NCBI GenBank assembly: GCA_964464035.1
Contig: CAYXEN010000048.1
Location: 1 to 21,615, forward strand
Source: CAYXEN01 sp964464035
GTDB taxonomy: Bacteria; Krumholzibacteriota; Krumholzibacteriia; WVZY01
DNA: 21,615 nucleotides
Reading direction: 5' to 3'
Made by a program: the position numbers and the translations under genes. Shown piece by piece: positions 1-8,104 of this stretch (positions are counted from its first letter, which is position 1; each line of letters opens with the position of its first letter). The notes beneath the pieces were generated by a model, which was not told where the DNA came from, did no database searches, and was given only the letters and a program-made list of their open reading frames with translations.

Positions 1-920
1 AGACCGAGCGGGACAAGCTGCTCAAACTGGAGGACCGGTTGGGCGAAAGAGTGATCGGCCAGAAGGAAGCGATCACGGCGGTTTCCGAAACGGTGAGAAG
101 GGCCCGCGCGGGCCTGAGCAATCCCAACAGGCCGCTTGGATCGTTCATCTTCGTGGGGCCGACGGGGGTGGGGAAGACCGAGTTGGCCAAGGCGCTTGCC
201 GAGACGCTCTTCGATGACGAGAGCAAGATCGTCAGGGTGGACATGTCGGAATACATGGAGAAACATTCCGTGGCAAGGCTGATCGGTGCTCCGCCCGGCT
301 ACGTCGGATATGACGAGGGGGGCTATCTGACGGAAGCGGTACGCAGGAATCCTTTCTCCGTGGTTTTGCTCGACGAGATCGAAAAAGCTCACCCGGACGT
401 CTTCCACGTCCTTCTCCAGATTCTCGACGACGGGCGCCTGACCGACGGCAGGGGAAGGACGGTGGATTTCTCCAATTGCATCATCATAATGACGTCGAAC
501 CTGGGGACCAGCGCGAACGAAGTCGATTCGTTCGAGTTGCTGAGAGACCGGGTCATGGCCGCCGTGAGGTCCCATTTCAAGCCGGAGTTCCTGAACAGGG
601 TGGACGAGATAATCGTGTTTCATCCTCTGACCGACGAGGAGATACGGGAGATAGCGGAGCTGCAGGTGAAAGACCTCGCAGCCCGGCTCCGCGGCAGAGG
701 GATCGGTATCGAGGTGTCATCGCGGGCCCTCGACGAGCTCGCGAAGAGGGGCTACGATCCGGTCTACGGGGCTCGGCCGCTCAAGAGAGTCGTACGCAAG
801 AGCGTTGAGAATCTCGTAGCCCAGGCCATGCTGGAAAACAGGATAAAGGACGGCGATACGATCGTAATAGACTTCGTCGATGGCCGATTCACACTCGAGA
901 GCGCGGGGGAATCGCGTTGA
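1..920 (+). CDS. clpB: ClpB-type AAA+ disaggregase, C-terminal part (5' truncated by window edge)
   Basis: This is the second AAA+ module of a Hsp100 unfoldase, which pulls apart aggregated proteins in the cytoplasm together with DnaK. The frame is open from base 3, so the N-terminal domain, first AAA+ ring and middle domain lie outside the window. The sequence shows the pre-AAA2 linker (LEDRLGERVIGQ), Walker A GPTGVGKTEL, the pore-loop segment GAPPGYVGYDEGG, Walker B VVLLDEIEKAHPDV, sensor-1 IIIMTSNLG, the arginine-finger region PEFLNRVDEI and the sensor-2 helix GARPLKRVV. The wording RAGLSNPNRPLGSF and SVARLIGAPPGYVGY followed by TEAVRR fits ClpB better than ClpC or ClpA. There is no C-terminal extension. 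ClpB is usually induced by heat shock, but its promoter is not visible here. It is a housekeeping neighbour and has no evident role in the polysaccharide locus. Confidence 0.9.
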   Translation, partial: TERDKLLKLEDRLGERVIGQKEAITAVSETVRRARAGLSNPNRPLGSFIFVGPTGVGKTELAKALAETLFDDESKIVRVDMSEYMEKHSVARLIGAPPGYVGYDEGGYLTEAVRRNPFSVVLLDEIEKAHPDVFHVLLQILDDGRLTDGRGRTVDFSNCIIIMTSNLGTSANEVDSFELLRDRVMAAVRSHFKPEFLNRVDEIIVFHPLTDEEIREIAELQVKDLAARLRGRGIGIEVSSRALDELAKRGYDPVYGARPLKRVVRKSVENLVAQAMLENRIKDGDTIVIDFVDGRFTLESAGESR

Positions 921-923
921 AAA

Positions 924-958
924 GCCCGGCACGTCATTTCGTGACTTCGATTCCGGGC
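924..958. terminator. Possible shared hairpin between convergent clpB and SDR gene
   Basis: GCCCGG (924-929) pairs with CCGGGC (953-958), and a nested CACG (930-933) pairs with CGTG (940-943). It lies directly after the clpB stop and overlaps the last codons of the convergent SDR gene. No clear U-tract follows in either direction, so termination is only a guess based on position and pairing. Confidence 0.3.
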
Positions 959-2028
959 GATTCGACGCGGACGCGACGCACTTTCTTAACCGGCTTGCTG
1001 CGCGGCGGGGCCAGGCGGCCCTTGAGATAAGCGAAGTTCGAATACGTCGGATCGGTGAAATCCGGTATCTTGCCTTTCCGGAAGCTGCCGTAGATCTCGC
1101 GGATTCCATCGTAGATATCGTACCTCGTGTTGAATCCGAGTCTCGACTTTATTTTCGAGAAGTCGACGCGGTAGTTGCGCGGGTCGGCGGCTTCCTCCCG
1201 CACTTCGAGCCGGCAATTCGGAACGGCCGTGGCGACTCTTCGCCCGAGGTCTGCAATGGTCATGTTCAAATGGTTCGCCCCTACGTTGAATATCTCCGAC
1301 CGCACCTGCTTTTCCGGCGCTTCGATCACGCTTATCACCGCTTCGGCCGCGTCCCTTATGTGGAGATGGGGGCGCCATTGGTTGCCGCCGAAAACCGTCA
1401 CCTTGTTGCTCGAGATAGCGGTGGAGGTCATCGTGTTCACGACGAGGTCGAATCTAGGCCTCGGGGACCATCCGAAAAGGGTGGCGAACCTGAGGATGGT
1501 CAGTGATACGTCCGATTTCTGAGCGAGGGCGAGAAGCAGCACCTCGCTTGCCAGCTTGGATTGGGCGTAGAGCGACACCGGGTAGAGAAACGAGCTTTCC
1601 GTGAGTGTCTCGTCCGCATATCCGTAGACGCTGCACGTGGAAGCGAAGATGAAGCGTTTCACGCCGCATTCGTCCGCAAGCTTGAACATGTCGCTGCATG
1701 CGAGGGAGTTGATTTCTCGAGTGGCCTGGGGATCCAGGTCACAAGCTGCGTCTCCGACGATGGCGGCCAGGTTCACCACGATGTCCTTGCCGGGCATGAT
1801 TTGCGCCAGCTTGCATTTATCCCGTATGTCGCCCTGGACGATGCACAGGAAGTCGTTTTGATCCAGCCCTTGGATCGCGTGCGACCCGTAGGTGAAGTTG
1901 TCATAGACTGTCACCGTATACTTGAGCTTGAGGAGTGCTCGAACCAGCACGGAGCCGAGGAACCCGGCGCCTCCCAGTACCAGCACGTGCTTGTCGGAGA
2001 TCGATTGATCGCAGCCGGAACTAGTCAT
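934..2028 (-). CDS. NAD-dependent epimerase/dehydratase (extended SDR), probable nucleotide-sugar enzyme
   Basis: A 364-residue extended short-chain dehydrogenase that most likely epimerises, dehydrates or reduces a nucleotide-activated sugar in the cytoplasm. The Rossmann motif GGAGFLG is at residues 19-25, GDIRD near 67, NLAAIVGD near 87-94, the catalytic Ser/Thr motif STCSVYG at 130-136, and the YxxxK pair is Tyr154/Lys158 (YAQSK). The segment after LAAIVGD (ACDLDPQATREIN) is typical of SDRs found in surface-polysaccharide clusters. The exact substrate cannot be read from the sequence. The ATG is preceded by GGAGG at 6-nt spacing. It is the last gene of a three-gene operon, 24 nt behind the aminotransferase. 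After the usual fold end it carries a basic tail of about 25 residues (KPVKKVRRVRV) that is not part of the family core. It ends convergently, 13 nt from clpB. Confidence 0.85.
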   Translation of the reverse strand: MTSSGCDQSISDKHVLVLGGAGFLGSVLVRALLKLKYTVTVYDNFTYGSHAIQGLDQNDFLCIVQGDIRDKCKLAQIMPGKDIVVNLAAIVGDAACDLDPQATREINSLACSDMFKLADECGVKRFIFASTCSVYGYADETLTESSFLYPVSLYAQSKLASEVLLLALAQKSDVSLTILRFATLFGWSPRPRFDLVVNTMTSTAISSNKVTVFGGNQWRPHLHIRDAAEAVISVIEAPEKQVRSEIFNVGANHLNMTIADLGRRVATAVPNCRLEVREEAADPRNYRVDFSKIKSRLGFNTRYDIYDGIREIYGSFRKGKIPDFTDPTYSNFAYLKGRLAPPRSKPVKKVRRVRVESPGIEVTK

Positions 2029-2052
2029 GTCTGTCCTCCGTTTCTTTGGCGG

Positions 2053-3255
2053 TTAGTGTTCACTTGCGTCGCTTGGGCGCTTCCTCGTTTCCATGATCTC
2101 GCTTTGATGGCATAGCTTGATCAAGTTGCATATGTGTTGGACTTCGCTTGCTTTCAAGGATGAGTACATGGGCAGGGTCAATGTCCTCGTGCACATGTAT
2201 TCCGTCACGGGAAGATCGGTCTTACGGAATACTCTCGATCGATATGCACTCTGCCGGTGCAAAGGAGGATCGAAATACTTCTTCGTCGCCACTCCGCGGT
2301 CGGCGAGAAAATCGGACAGCCGATCCCTGGTGACGCCGAACAGTGCTTCGTCAACCAGAATGGTGAAATCCTTGTAGCTGGAGACATTGCCGGGGTAGAT
2401 CTCCTGGAGGGTGATCCCCGGCAGCCCGGACAAGTGCTCACGGTAGATCGCGGCTAGAGAGTTCCTCGCCTTGACCTCTTCGTCGGCGTGCTCCAACGTG
2501 GCAAGGCCGAGCAAGGCGTTGAACTCGGGCATTCTGCCGTTGAATCCCACGAACCTGCAGTCGTAGCTTCCATCGTCGCCGTAGTTGCGAAAGATTCTCA
2601 ACTCCGCAGCCAGGTGGGCGTCGTTGGTCGCGATGATACCTCCTTCCCCGGCGGTGATTATCTTCGTGGGCGTGAGGCTGAATACTTCGGCGTGTCCCCC
2701 GAACCCTACCCTCCTGTCCTGGTACAGGGAACCGAACGCATGAGCCGAATCGAAGACGAGCTCGAGGTCGTTGTCCGATGCGAACTCGGAGAGGGCGTCG
2801 ACGGCGGCTGGATTGCCGAAGGTATGGACGGCGAGAACGGCCCTCGTTTTGCTCGAAAGGGCCTTTCTGCAGGCTTGAATGCTTATGGTCCAGTCCCGGA
2901 GGTCGCAATCGACGAAAACCGGCTCCAGGCCGGCCCAGTAGCACGCGTGGCCGGTGGCGGAAAAGGTGAAACTGGGAACTATTATTTCACCGGACAGATC
3001 CAGAGTCTTCATCGTCATGATGAGCCCGGACGTACAGCTGGATACGGCAACCGCGTGCTCGACCTGGAGAAACTCGGCTACTTTTCCCTCGAATCGGGAC
3101 ACGAACTTGCCGTTGGTGAGCATTCCGGTATCCAGGATCTCACTTATCGCCGAGCTTATCTCCGAAGGCCGGGGAGTGTACGGCTTGACGATGGGAATTC
3201 TCACCTTGGTTGGTATGCGCGGTTTGTCGTCCTTTGCAGTCTGTTTCGTCAACAA
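2053..3255 (-). CDS. DegT/DnrJ/EryC1/StrS family PLP-dependent sugar aminotransferase
   Basis: A 400-residue fold-type I aminotransferase. The family transfers an amino group, usually from glutamate, to a keto group of a nucleotide-linked sugar. Lys198 in SLTPTKIITAGEGG is the expected Schiff-base lysine. The PLP-ring contact FDSAHAFG is at 168-175, and the substrate-side motif VPSFTFSATGHA is at 93-104. The wording resembles enzymes making 4-amino-4,6-dideoxyhexoses, but that assignment is an inference. The start is TTG at 3255, chosen because GGAGGT (3262-3267) lies 6 nt upstream. A second TTG follows immediately. It sits between the GT4 gene (51 nt upstream) and the SDR gene (24 nt downstream), so SDR plus aminotransferase probably supply an amino sugar to the glycosyltransferase. 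Confidence 0.9.
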   Translation of the reverse strand: MLTKQTAKDDKPRIPTKVRIPIVKPYTPRPSEISSAISEILDTGMLTNGKFVSRFEGKVAEFLQVEHAVAVSSCTSGLIMTMKTLDLSGEIIVPSFTFSATGHACYWAGLEPVFVDCDLRDWTISIQACRKALSSKTRAVLAVHTFGNPAAVDALSEFASDNDLELVFDSAHAFGSLYQDRRVGFGGHAEVFSLTPTKIITAGEGGIIATNDAHLAAELRIFRNYGDDGSYDCRFVGFNGRMPEFNALLGLATLEHADEEVKARNSLAAIYREHLSGLPGITLQEIYPGNVSSYKDFTILVDEALFGVTRDRLSDFLADRGVATKKYFDPPLHRQSAYRSRVFRKTDLPVTEYMCTRTLTLPMYSSLKASEVQHICNLIKLCHQSEIMETRKRPSDASEH

Positions 3256-3261
3256 ATCTCT

Positions 3262-3267
3262 ACCTCC
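3262..3267 (-). promoter_or_regulatory. Ribosome binding site fixing a TTG start
   Basis: On the minus strand GGAGGT, preceded by a second GGAG, lies 6 nt before a TTG TTG pair. No ATG exists at this spacing, so the aminotransferase most likely starts with TTG at 3255. Confidence 0.6.
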
Positions 3268-3306
3268 CTCCTGGTTGTCCGTCCGCTTGTCGATTGTTCG
3301 CTGAAT

Positions 3307-4560
3307 CTAGTGATGAGTGGGCACGACCCGCGTCCGCTCTCTCGTTCTCTCGCCTGCGGGAGCCTTCTCGTCGTGCCCCGGCTCCAGGCTTTTCAAGCCG
3401 AGTTCCATGTAGGTTCTGTGAATGATCCCGACTATCCTGTTCTCATCCAGGTACTTCTCGGCGTACTCCGCGGCCTGCGCCTTGATTCGTTCGCGCAGGC
3501 CGGAGTTTGAGATCAACTCCTTGATTGCTTCGGCAAGGGCCTCGGAATCTTTGCGTGGAACCAACAGGCCGGTCTCCCTGTCCTTGACCAGTTCCCTGCA
3601 TCCCCTGATGTTCGTTGCTATGACCGGCGTTCCCATCGCGAAAGCCTCGCAAATCGAACGGGGAAGCCCTTCGCGATACGAGGGAAGAGCGAAAATATCC
3701 AGCGCTGTGAGCCAAGCCGGTATATTCTCCTGGAACCCGGTGAAGTGCACGTTGGCCGATATGCCGAGCGTGTTGACAAGACTTCTGAATTCGCCCTCCG
3801 CCGGCCCCTCGCCGATGATTACGAAATGCACTTTCAGCCTTTCTTGCTTGATCAAGTCGTAGGCGGCCCAAAGGAGTTCCTTTACGCCTTTTTCGTGATT
3901 GAGCCTCGCGATGGCGCCGACGAGAGGCGTATCCACGGGTATGTTGTTGGTGAGGCGCAGGAACCGCGCTTCCTCGCTCAATTCGGATCTTTGCGGGTTG
4001 AATCTTTCCAGATCTATTCCATTGCCTATGTGGATGAGCTTTTCACGAGGGGCTATTTTCAGGCGTATCGCCGTCTCGACGTCCTCGGCGCTTTGCAGGA
4101 ATATTCGCTTCGTCAATTTGAAGGTGATCCTGTAGAGGTCCACGAAGAAACGCTTCAGAGGCGGATTCATGTGCTCGTGGAAATAAAAGCCGTGCACGGT
4201 GCTGACGATGTTTTTCACCCCCGCCAAATGAGCGGCCCAACAGCCTAGAATCCCGGCTTTGTTCGTGTGCGTGTGGACGAGATCGAGGTCAAGCGATCTC
4301 AGTTGAGCGGCGACTCTCGCCAGTGAATACAGATCCAGAGGAGGAACGATGCGTCGATAGATGGGGAGGCACTCGTAGTGAAAGGATTCCTCCTTCAATT
4401 CATTATAGAAGGCGCCCTTCCCGCTCAAGGCATAGACCTCGTATCCCAGGGAATCGAGCTTACGCAATTGGTTCTTGAGCAGATACTTTATTGACAGATC
4501 CGAGGTGCAGACATGCGCTATTCTTGGTTTCAAGGTCGTGTCATTTGCCGTTGTTTTCAT
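3307..4560 (-). CDS. Glycosyltransferase family 4 (GT-B fold)
   Basis: A 417-residue retaining GT-B glycosyltransferase that adds a sugar from a nucleotide donor to a growing lipid-linked oligosaccharide at the inner face of the membrane. The N-terminal acceptor domain has VHTHTNKAGILG (95-106) and TVHGFYFHEH. The linker IGNGID is at 178-183. The donor domain has GEGP (250-253) and the family EX7E motif, Glu297 to Glu305 in EGLPRSICE. The ATG at 4560 has GGAGGG 6 nt upstream. It is the first gene of the leftward operon and diverges from the export operon. The last 25 or so residues (from HDEKAP) are highly charged with an ERTRERTR repeat and look like an unstructured tail. Donor and linkage cannot be predicted. 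Confidence 0.88.
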   Translation of the reverse strand: MKTTANDTTLKPRIAHVCTSDLSIKYLLKNQLRKLDSLGYEVYALSGKGAFYNELKEESFHYECLPIYRRIVPPLDLYSLARVAAQLRSLDLDLVHTHTNKAGILGCWAAHLAGVKNIVSTVHGFYFHEHMNPPLKRFFVDLYRITFKLTKRIFLQSAEDVETAIRLKIAPREKLIHIGNGIDLERFNPQRSELSEEARFLRLTNNIPVDTPLVGAIARLNHEKGVKELLWAAYDLIKQERLKVHFVIIGEGPAEGEFRSLVNTLGISANVHFTGFQENIPAWLTALDIFALPSYREGLPRSICEAFAMGTPVIATNIRGCRELVKDRETGLLVPRKDSEALAEAIKELISNSGLRERIKAQAAEYAEKYLDENRIVGIIHRTYMELGLKSLEPGHDEKAPAGERTRERTRVVPTHH

Positions 4561-4907
4561 TTCGAACCCTCCGTGGTCACCTTTTCGACTCGTATCTCGG
4601 AAGCTTTAGACGATTGATGTAACCGGCGTTCTTGGACGTGGTTTGAGGCGGGGGAATGAAATTTCTTCCCCAGCCGCCCCCCGGGGGCGGAAATTCTTTC
4701 CCGGGGAGAAGGGCGGGCGCGTTCGGAACGCACATCGGCACCGGAGAGGCGAAACCCGGGAAGGCAAGGCGTGGAAATCGTTCAAGTTGGAAACGACCGA
4801 TGCGGTGCCGGTTTCCGGCGGGGTGGAACGGAAGTTGTATACAGTCTCATCGAATAAAGTCTCTCATTCCGTCAAACAGTCGTCTTCAGAAAAAGAAAGA
4901 GGGGAGC
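4561..4907. promoter_or_regulatory. Divergent intergenic region between two polysaccharide operons
   Basis: This 347-bp stretch has no convincing gene. The plus frame continuous with the downstream export gene is open through much of it, but it is Pro, Gly and Arg-rich, has no ribosome binding site and precedes a clear signal peptide. The region must contain promoters for both the leftward GT4 operon and the rightward export operon. I could not identify a convincing -35/-10 pair for either. It contains the palindrome cluster listed separately. Confidence 0.6.
4651..4706. repeat. Cluster of GC-rich palindromes
   Basis: Three adjacent inverted repeats. GGGGAA (4651-4656) pairs with TTCCCC (4666-4671) around GAAATTTC, which is itself palindromic. 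CCGCCCCC (4674-4681) pairs with GGGGGCGG (4683-4690) around one C. GGAAA (4689-4693) pairs with TTTCC (4697-4701) and runs into CCCGGGG (4700-4706). The first and third units resemble each other (GAAATTTCTTCCC and GAAATTCTTTCCC). It could be an operator pair, a structured leader or a palindromic repeat; no known family is recognised. Confidence 0.55.
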
Positions 4908-7160
4908 ATGAGAAGAATCCTTTTCATTTTGGTGGCATTGATGATTCCTCAGTTGGTGCATGCGACAGAGGAAGAGATGCTCAAGAAGTATCTCAAGAAC
5001 AAGAAGGGCGTGGAAGCAACCAAGGGTTTCAAGACGCCGGAGATCTACAACAAGGTTTCTCCCAAACCGGCCGGCAAGAAAGGTCCGACGACCGCCGATG
5101 CCGGTCGCGTAAGCCTTTTCGGCCACGACTTGTTCAATGCGCCGAGCGAAGAATTCTTCCTGCCTTCGGAAGCGCCCGTCCCCGAAAGCTATGCTCTCGG
5201 GCCGGGTGATCACATAATCATCAACTTGTGGGGAAGGGTCGAGAAGACGTACAACCTCATAATCGATCGGGAAGGCAAGGTGTTCATTCCCAAAGCGGGG
5301 GAAATAACGGTCTGGGGTTTGACGATAAAGCAGGCGGAGGAGAAGATAACGAAAGTCCTCTCCAAGATCTACTCGGATTTTCAACTGAGCGCGGTCTTGG
5401 GCAAGATCAAGTCCATAAAGGTGTTCGTGTACGGGGAAGTGAAGAAACCGGGCGCTTACACGGTCAGCTCGCTTTCGACCATGTTCAACGTACTATACTT
5501 GTGCGGCGGCCCGAACGGCAGGGGAGCCCTGCGAAGCATCCGCCTTTTCAGGAACGGGCACAAGATCAAGGAGATCGATCTATACGATTTGCTGTTGCAC
5601 GGGCGCAATTCGGACGTACGCCTGGCCAACAACGATGTCATTTTCGTGCCCGTGGTAGCGAGGACGGCCACTATCACCGGCAGCGTCAAGCGGCCGGCGA
5701 TCTACGAACTCAAGGGCGGTGAGCGCGTCAGGGACCTGATAGACCTCGCCGGCGGACTGAATTCCGACGCTTACCTCGGCAGGGTGTTGCTGGAACGCAT
5801 CGACAGCAACAGAAAAAGAGTAGTGATGGACCTGAACCTCGATGCAGAGGACGACATGAAAGACAACGTCCTTCTCAGGGACGGAGACAAGTTGAGGGTG
5901 TTCTCGATCTACAACTACAAGGAGGGTATCGTCGAACTCAAGGGGACCGTCAAGTACCCCGGCGTATACGAATTCAAGAAAGGAATGCGGATAAGCGACC
6001 TTATCGATCACGGCAACCAGCTCGTCATCGAGTCGTACCTGGAGAGGGCCAACCTGATAAGAACCTTTCCCGATCTCACGAAGGAGATCTATGCGGTGAA
6101 CTTGAGGGCCGTGCTGGCGGGGGACAGTGCAGCCGATTTTCCGCTCGAAGCCAGGGACAGGCTCGTCGTCTACGACCGTAACAAGGTCAGGCGCATGCCC
6201 CGCGTGTTCATCGAGGGCCAAGTGCTGAAGGAGGGTTCATATGAATTGACCAAGAACATGCGGTTGAGCGACCTGGTCTTCCTGGCCGGAGGCCTGCAAA
6301 AGAGCGCCTATCTACTGTATGCGGAAGTAGCCAGGGTGCAAAGCGGGGAGCCTTCCAAGATCATCAGAACCAACCTCAAGGAATGCTTGGAAAAGCCGGG
6401 CGGCGAAGCCGACCTGTACCTCAAGGAAGACGACAGGATATTCATCAGGGAGATTCCCGAATGGAGATTGCATGAGCTCGTCGTGATCGACGGCGAAGTG
6501 GAATTTCCAGGCAGATATGCTCTCACCAAGAAACACGAGAAGCTGTCTGAGCTCATCGAGAGAGCGGGCGGCTTCACCGATAGGGCGTTTCTGCGTGGGG
6601 CGGTGTTCGAGAGGTCCTCGATAGCGGAGGATATCAAAAGGCAGCGATTGGATGCGATCATGGAGAACTTGCAGGAAGTGACCGCTGACACGGTCGTGCA
6701 GAAGATCCAGGAGAAAAAACTCAATGCCGTGAGAACCAACGAAGTAACGCGGATACTCGTAGACCTCGAAGCTCTCTACTATGGAAAGGACAAGAGCCAG
6801 GACGTCGAATTGCGAGGCGGGGATCGCATATACATCCCTCAGATACCCAGCGGAGTGCACGTGCTCGGCGCAGTGGCGGCAAGCGGAACGATAACTTTCG
6901 TGCCCGGCAAGAACTACAAGTATTATGTCAAGCAGGCGGGCGGAATGGTGAAGAGCGCGGACAAGGAAGAGATCAGGATAGTGAAACCGGACGGCAAGGT
7001 ATACAAGAAGAGGTTGTCCAGAGTGAAGATAGAACTGGGCGACAGCATAGTCATTCCCAAGAAGGTTATCAAGGACCGCCAGTGGCTCAAGATATTCAGG
7101 GAGTCTTTCACGATCTTGAGCGGCGCCTTGACCACGGTGTACGTGCTGTCAAGATTGTAA
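4908..7160 (+). CDS. Polysaccharide export protein (OPX/Wza-like) with about six SLBB repeats
   Basis: A 750-residue exported protein expected to form the periplasmic and outer-membrane conduit for the polysaccharide. The start is ATG 4908, chosen because it follows an AGAGGGGAG ribosome site and begins a signal peptide (RRILFILVALMIPQLVHA, cleavage after Ala19). The polysaccharide-export domain starts with YALGPGDHIIINLWG (95-109). About six SLBB-like beta-grasp repeats follow, beginning near residues 170, 254, 340, 432, 523 and 649, each with a G-V/Q-V..PG.Y opening and a D-x-I/V-x-I/V-P end. A charged helical insert of about 65 residues (near 570-625) interrupts repeat five. The C-terminus ends in a short hydrophobic helix (near 733-750). 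There is no Cys at the signal cleavage site, so unlike E. coli Wza it is not a lipoprotein. The Wzz gene follows 14 nt downstream. Confidence 0.88.
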   Translation: MRRILFILVALMIPQLVHATEEEMLKKYLKNKKGVEATKGFKTPEIYNKVSPKPAGKKGPTTADAGRVSLFGHDLFNAPSEEFFLPSEAPVPESYALGPGDHIIINLWGRVEKTYNLIIDREGKVFIPKAGEITVWGLTIKQAEEKITKVLSKIYSDFQLSAVLGKIKSIKVFVYGEVKKPGAYTVSSLSTMFNVLYLCGGPNGRGALRSIRLFRNGHKIKEIDLYDLLLHGRNSDVRLANNDVIFVPVVARTATITGSVKRPAIYELKGGERVRDLIDLAGGLNSDAYLGRVLLERIDSNRKRVVMDLNLDAEDDMKDNVLLRDGDKLRVFSIYNYKEGIVELKGTVKYPGVYEFKKGMRISDLIDHGNQLVIESYLERANLIRTFPDLTKEIYAVNLRAVLAGDSAADFPLEARDRLVVYDRNKVRRMPRVFIEGQVLKEGSYELTKNMRLSDLVFLAGGLQKSAYLLYAEVARVQSGEPSKIIRTNLKECLEKPGGEADLYLKEDDRIFIREIPEWRLHELVVIDGEVEFPGRYALTKKHEKLSELIERAGGFTDRAFLRGAVFERSSIAEDIKRQRLDAIMENLQEVTADTVVQKIQEKKLNAVRTNEVTRILVDLEALYYGKDKSQDVELRGGDRIYIPQIPSGVHVLGAVAASGTITFVPGKNYKYYVKQAGGMVKSADKEEIRIVKPDGKVYKKRLSRVKIELGDSIVIPKKVIKDRQWLKIFRESFTILSGALTTVYVLSRL

Positions 7161-7174
7161 GGAGCAGGGCTGAG

Positions 7175-8104
7175 ATGGGATTTATGGAACTACTGAGGAT
7201 AGCAATCCGCTACAGGAGAATGATCACCTTGATCGTTCTCGGCGCGTTGATCACAAGCTTGCTTTTGTGCTTCCTGTTGCCGAAGAAGTATACTTCAACC
7301 CTGGTGATCTTGCCCAGGATGAACGGCCTGGGCCAGATGGCGAAGCTGAGCTATGGAGCCATATCCAATGCCGAGCTCATGCGCTTCGGGGGCATGAACC
7401 TCATGCTGACCAAGGTTTTGTGGAGCGAGAGTTTCATGCGCAGGGTGGTGAAGCGAAGATTCCCCGTGTGGACTGGGGACGGATTGAAGCTGATGAGCCT
7501 CCAGGCGCTTTCCGGCAAAGAAGGTCCGGCGCTCGATATAGCCAGGCGATTCGTTCATTCCGATTTGAATGGAGTAGTCAGTAACCTGCAGGTAAGCGTG
7601 GAAACGAGATATCCCGAGTTGAGCTACAGGGTGGCTGATTTCATTCTGGAAGAACTCAATGCCTACCTCGAGAAACAACGTGAGCAGCTGAAGAGGATAA
7701 ACGAAGAGTATTACGAATCGCGTCTGTCGGAGGCCAGGAAGACCCTGGCGTATTGCGAGGAGGATCTAAGCTTGTTTCTCAGCAAGAACCGGAGCTGGGA
7801 GGAAAGCGACCATCCGGGGGAGAAGCTGGAGTTGGCGAGGCTCAAAAGGCGACAAGACATTTACACGAACGTCTATCTCAACCTCAGCCGCAACATGGAA
7901 GTCGCTGACAACGAAATAAGGGAGATCATCCCGCCTCTTGCGTTGCTCGATTATCCCGAGATTCCAACGATAAAATCCTTTCCCAGGAAGAAGTTGATCG
8001 TGATGTTCGGCGCCCTCGTCGCACTGGCGTTATCCTTCATGTACGTTTTGGTGCGCGAGGCTCTGAGCAGGATGAACCCGGGCTCTGGGAGCTTATCTGC
8101 TTGA
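7175..8104 (+). CDS. Wzz-type chain-length determinant / polysaccharide co-polymerase
   Basis: A 309-residue inner-membrane protein of the Wzz/PCP type, which sets polysaccharide chain length and contacts the outer-membrane exporter. The sequence shows a transmembrane helix at about 17-36 preceded by basic residues, a beta-rich segment with KYTSTLVILP (38-47), a long coiled coil at about 160-250, the Pro-rich stretch DYPEIPTIKSFPRKK (259-273) typical before the second helix, and a transmembrane helix at about 273-293. There is no cytoplasmic kinase domain after it. ATG 7175 was chosen because GGAG lies at 7161-7164 just after the exporter stop. An upstream extension of the same frame overlaps the exporter and is out of character. 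It probably works as a pair with the preceding exporter. Its end overlaps the convergent methyltransferase by 12 bp. Confidence 0.82.
   Translation: MGFMELLRIAIRYRRMITLIVLGALITSLLLCFLLPKKYTSTLVILPRMNGLGQMAKLSYGAISNAELMRFGGMNLMLTKVLWSESFMRRVVKRRFPVWTGDGLKLMSLQALSGKEGPALDIARRFVHSDLNGVVSNLQVSVETRYPELSYRVADFILEELNAYLEKQREQLKRINEEYYESRLSEARKTLAYCEEDLSLFLSKNRSWEESDHPGEKLELARLKRRQDIYTNVYLNLSRNMEVADNEIREIIPPLALLDYPEIPTIKSFPRKKLIVMFGALVALALSFMYVLVREALSRMNPGSGSLSA

Noticed and set aside
880..1506. 208-codon plus-strand open frame after clpB
   Set aside because: It overlaps clpB and lies antisense to the SDR gene, whose catalytic motifs are clear; no family features are seen.
2488..3510. 340-codon plus-strand open frame opposite the aminotransferase and GT4 end
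   Set aside because: It is antisense to two well-supported genes, has no ribosome site or recognisable motif, and its openness follows from codon bias on the other strand.
4835..4865. Possible sigma-70 promoter TTGTAT / TAAAGT before the export gene
   Set aside because: The spacing is only about 14 nt and both hexamers are poor, so it was not called.
4656..4907. 84-codon N-terminal extension of the polysaccharide export protein
   Set aside because: The extension is low-complexity, crosses the palindrome cluster and would bury the signal peptide; ATG 4908 has a ribosome site and begins a typical signal sequence.
8070..8104. Possible terminator between the convergent Wzz and methyltransferase genes
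   Set aside because: Only a 4-bp GCTC/GAGC stem is present, without a U-tract, and the two genes overlap.
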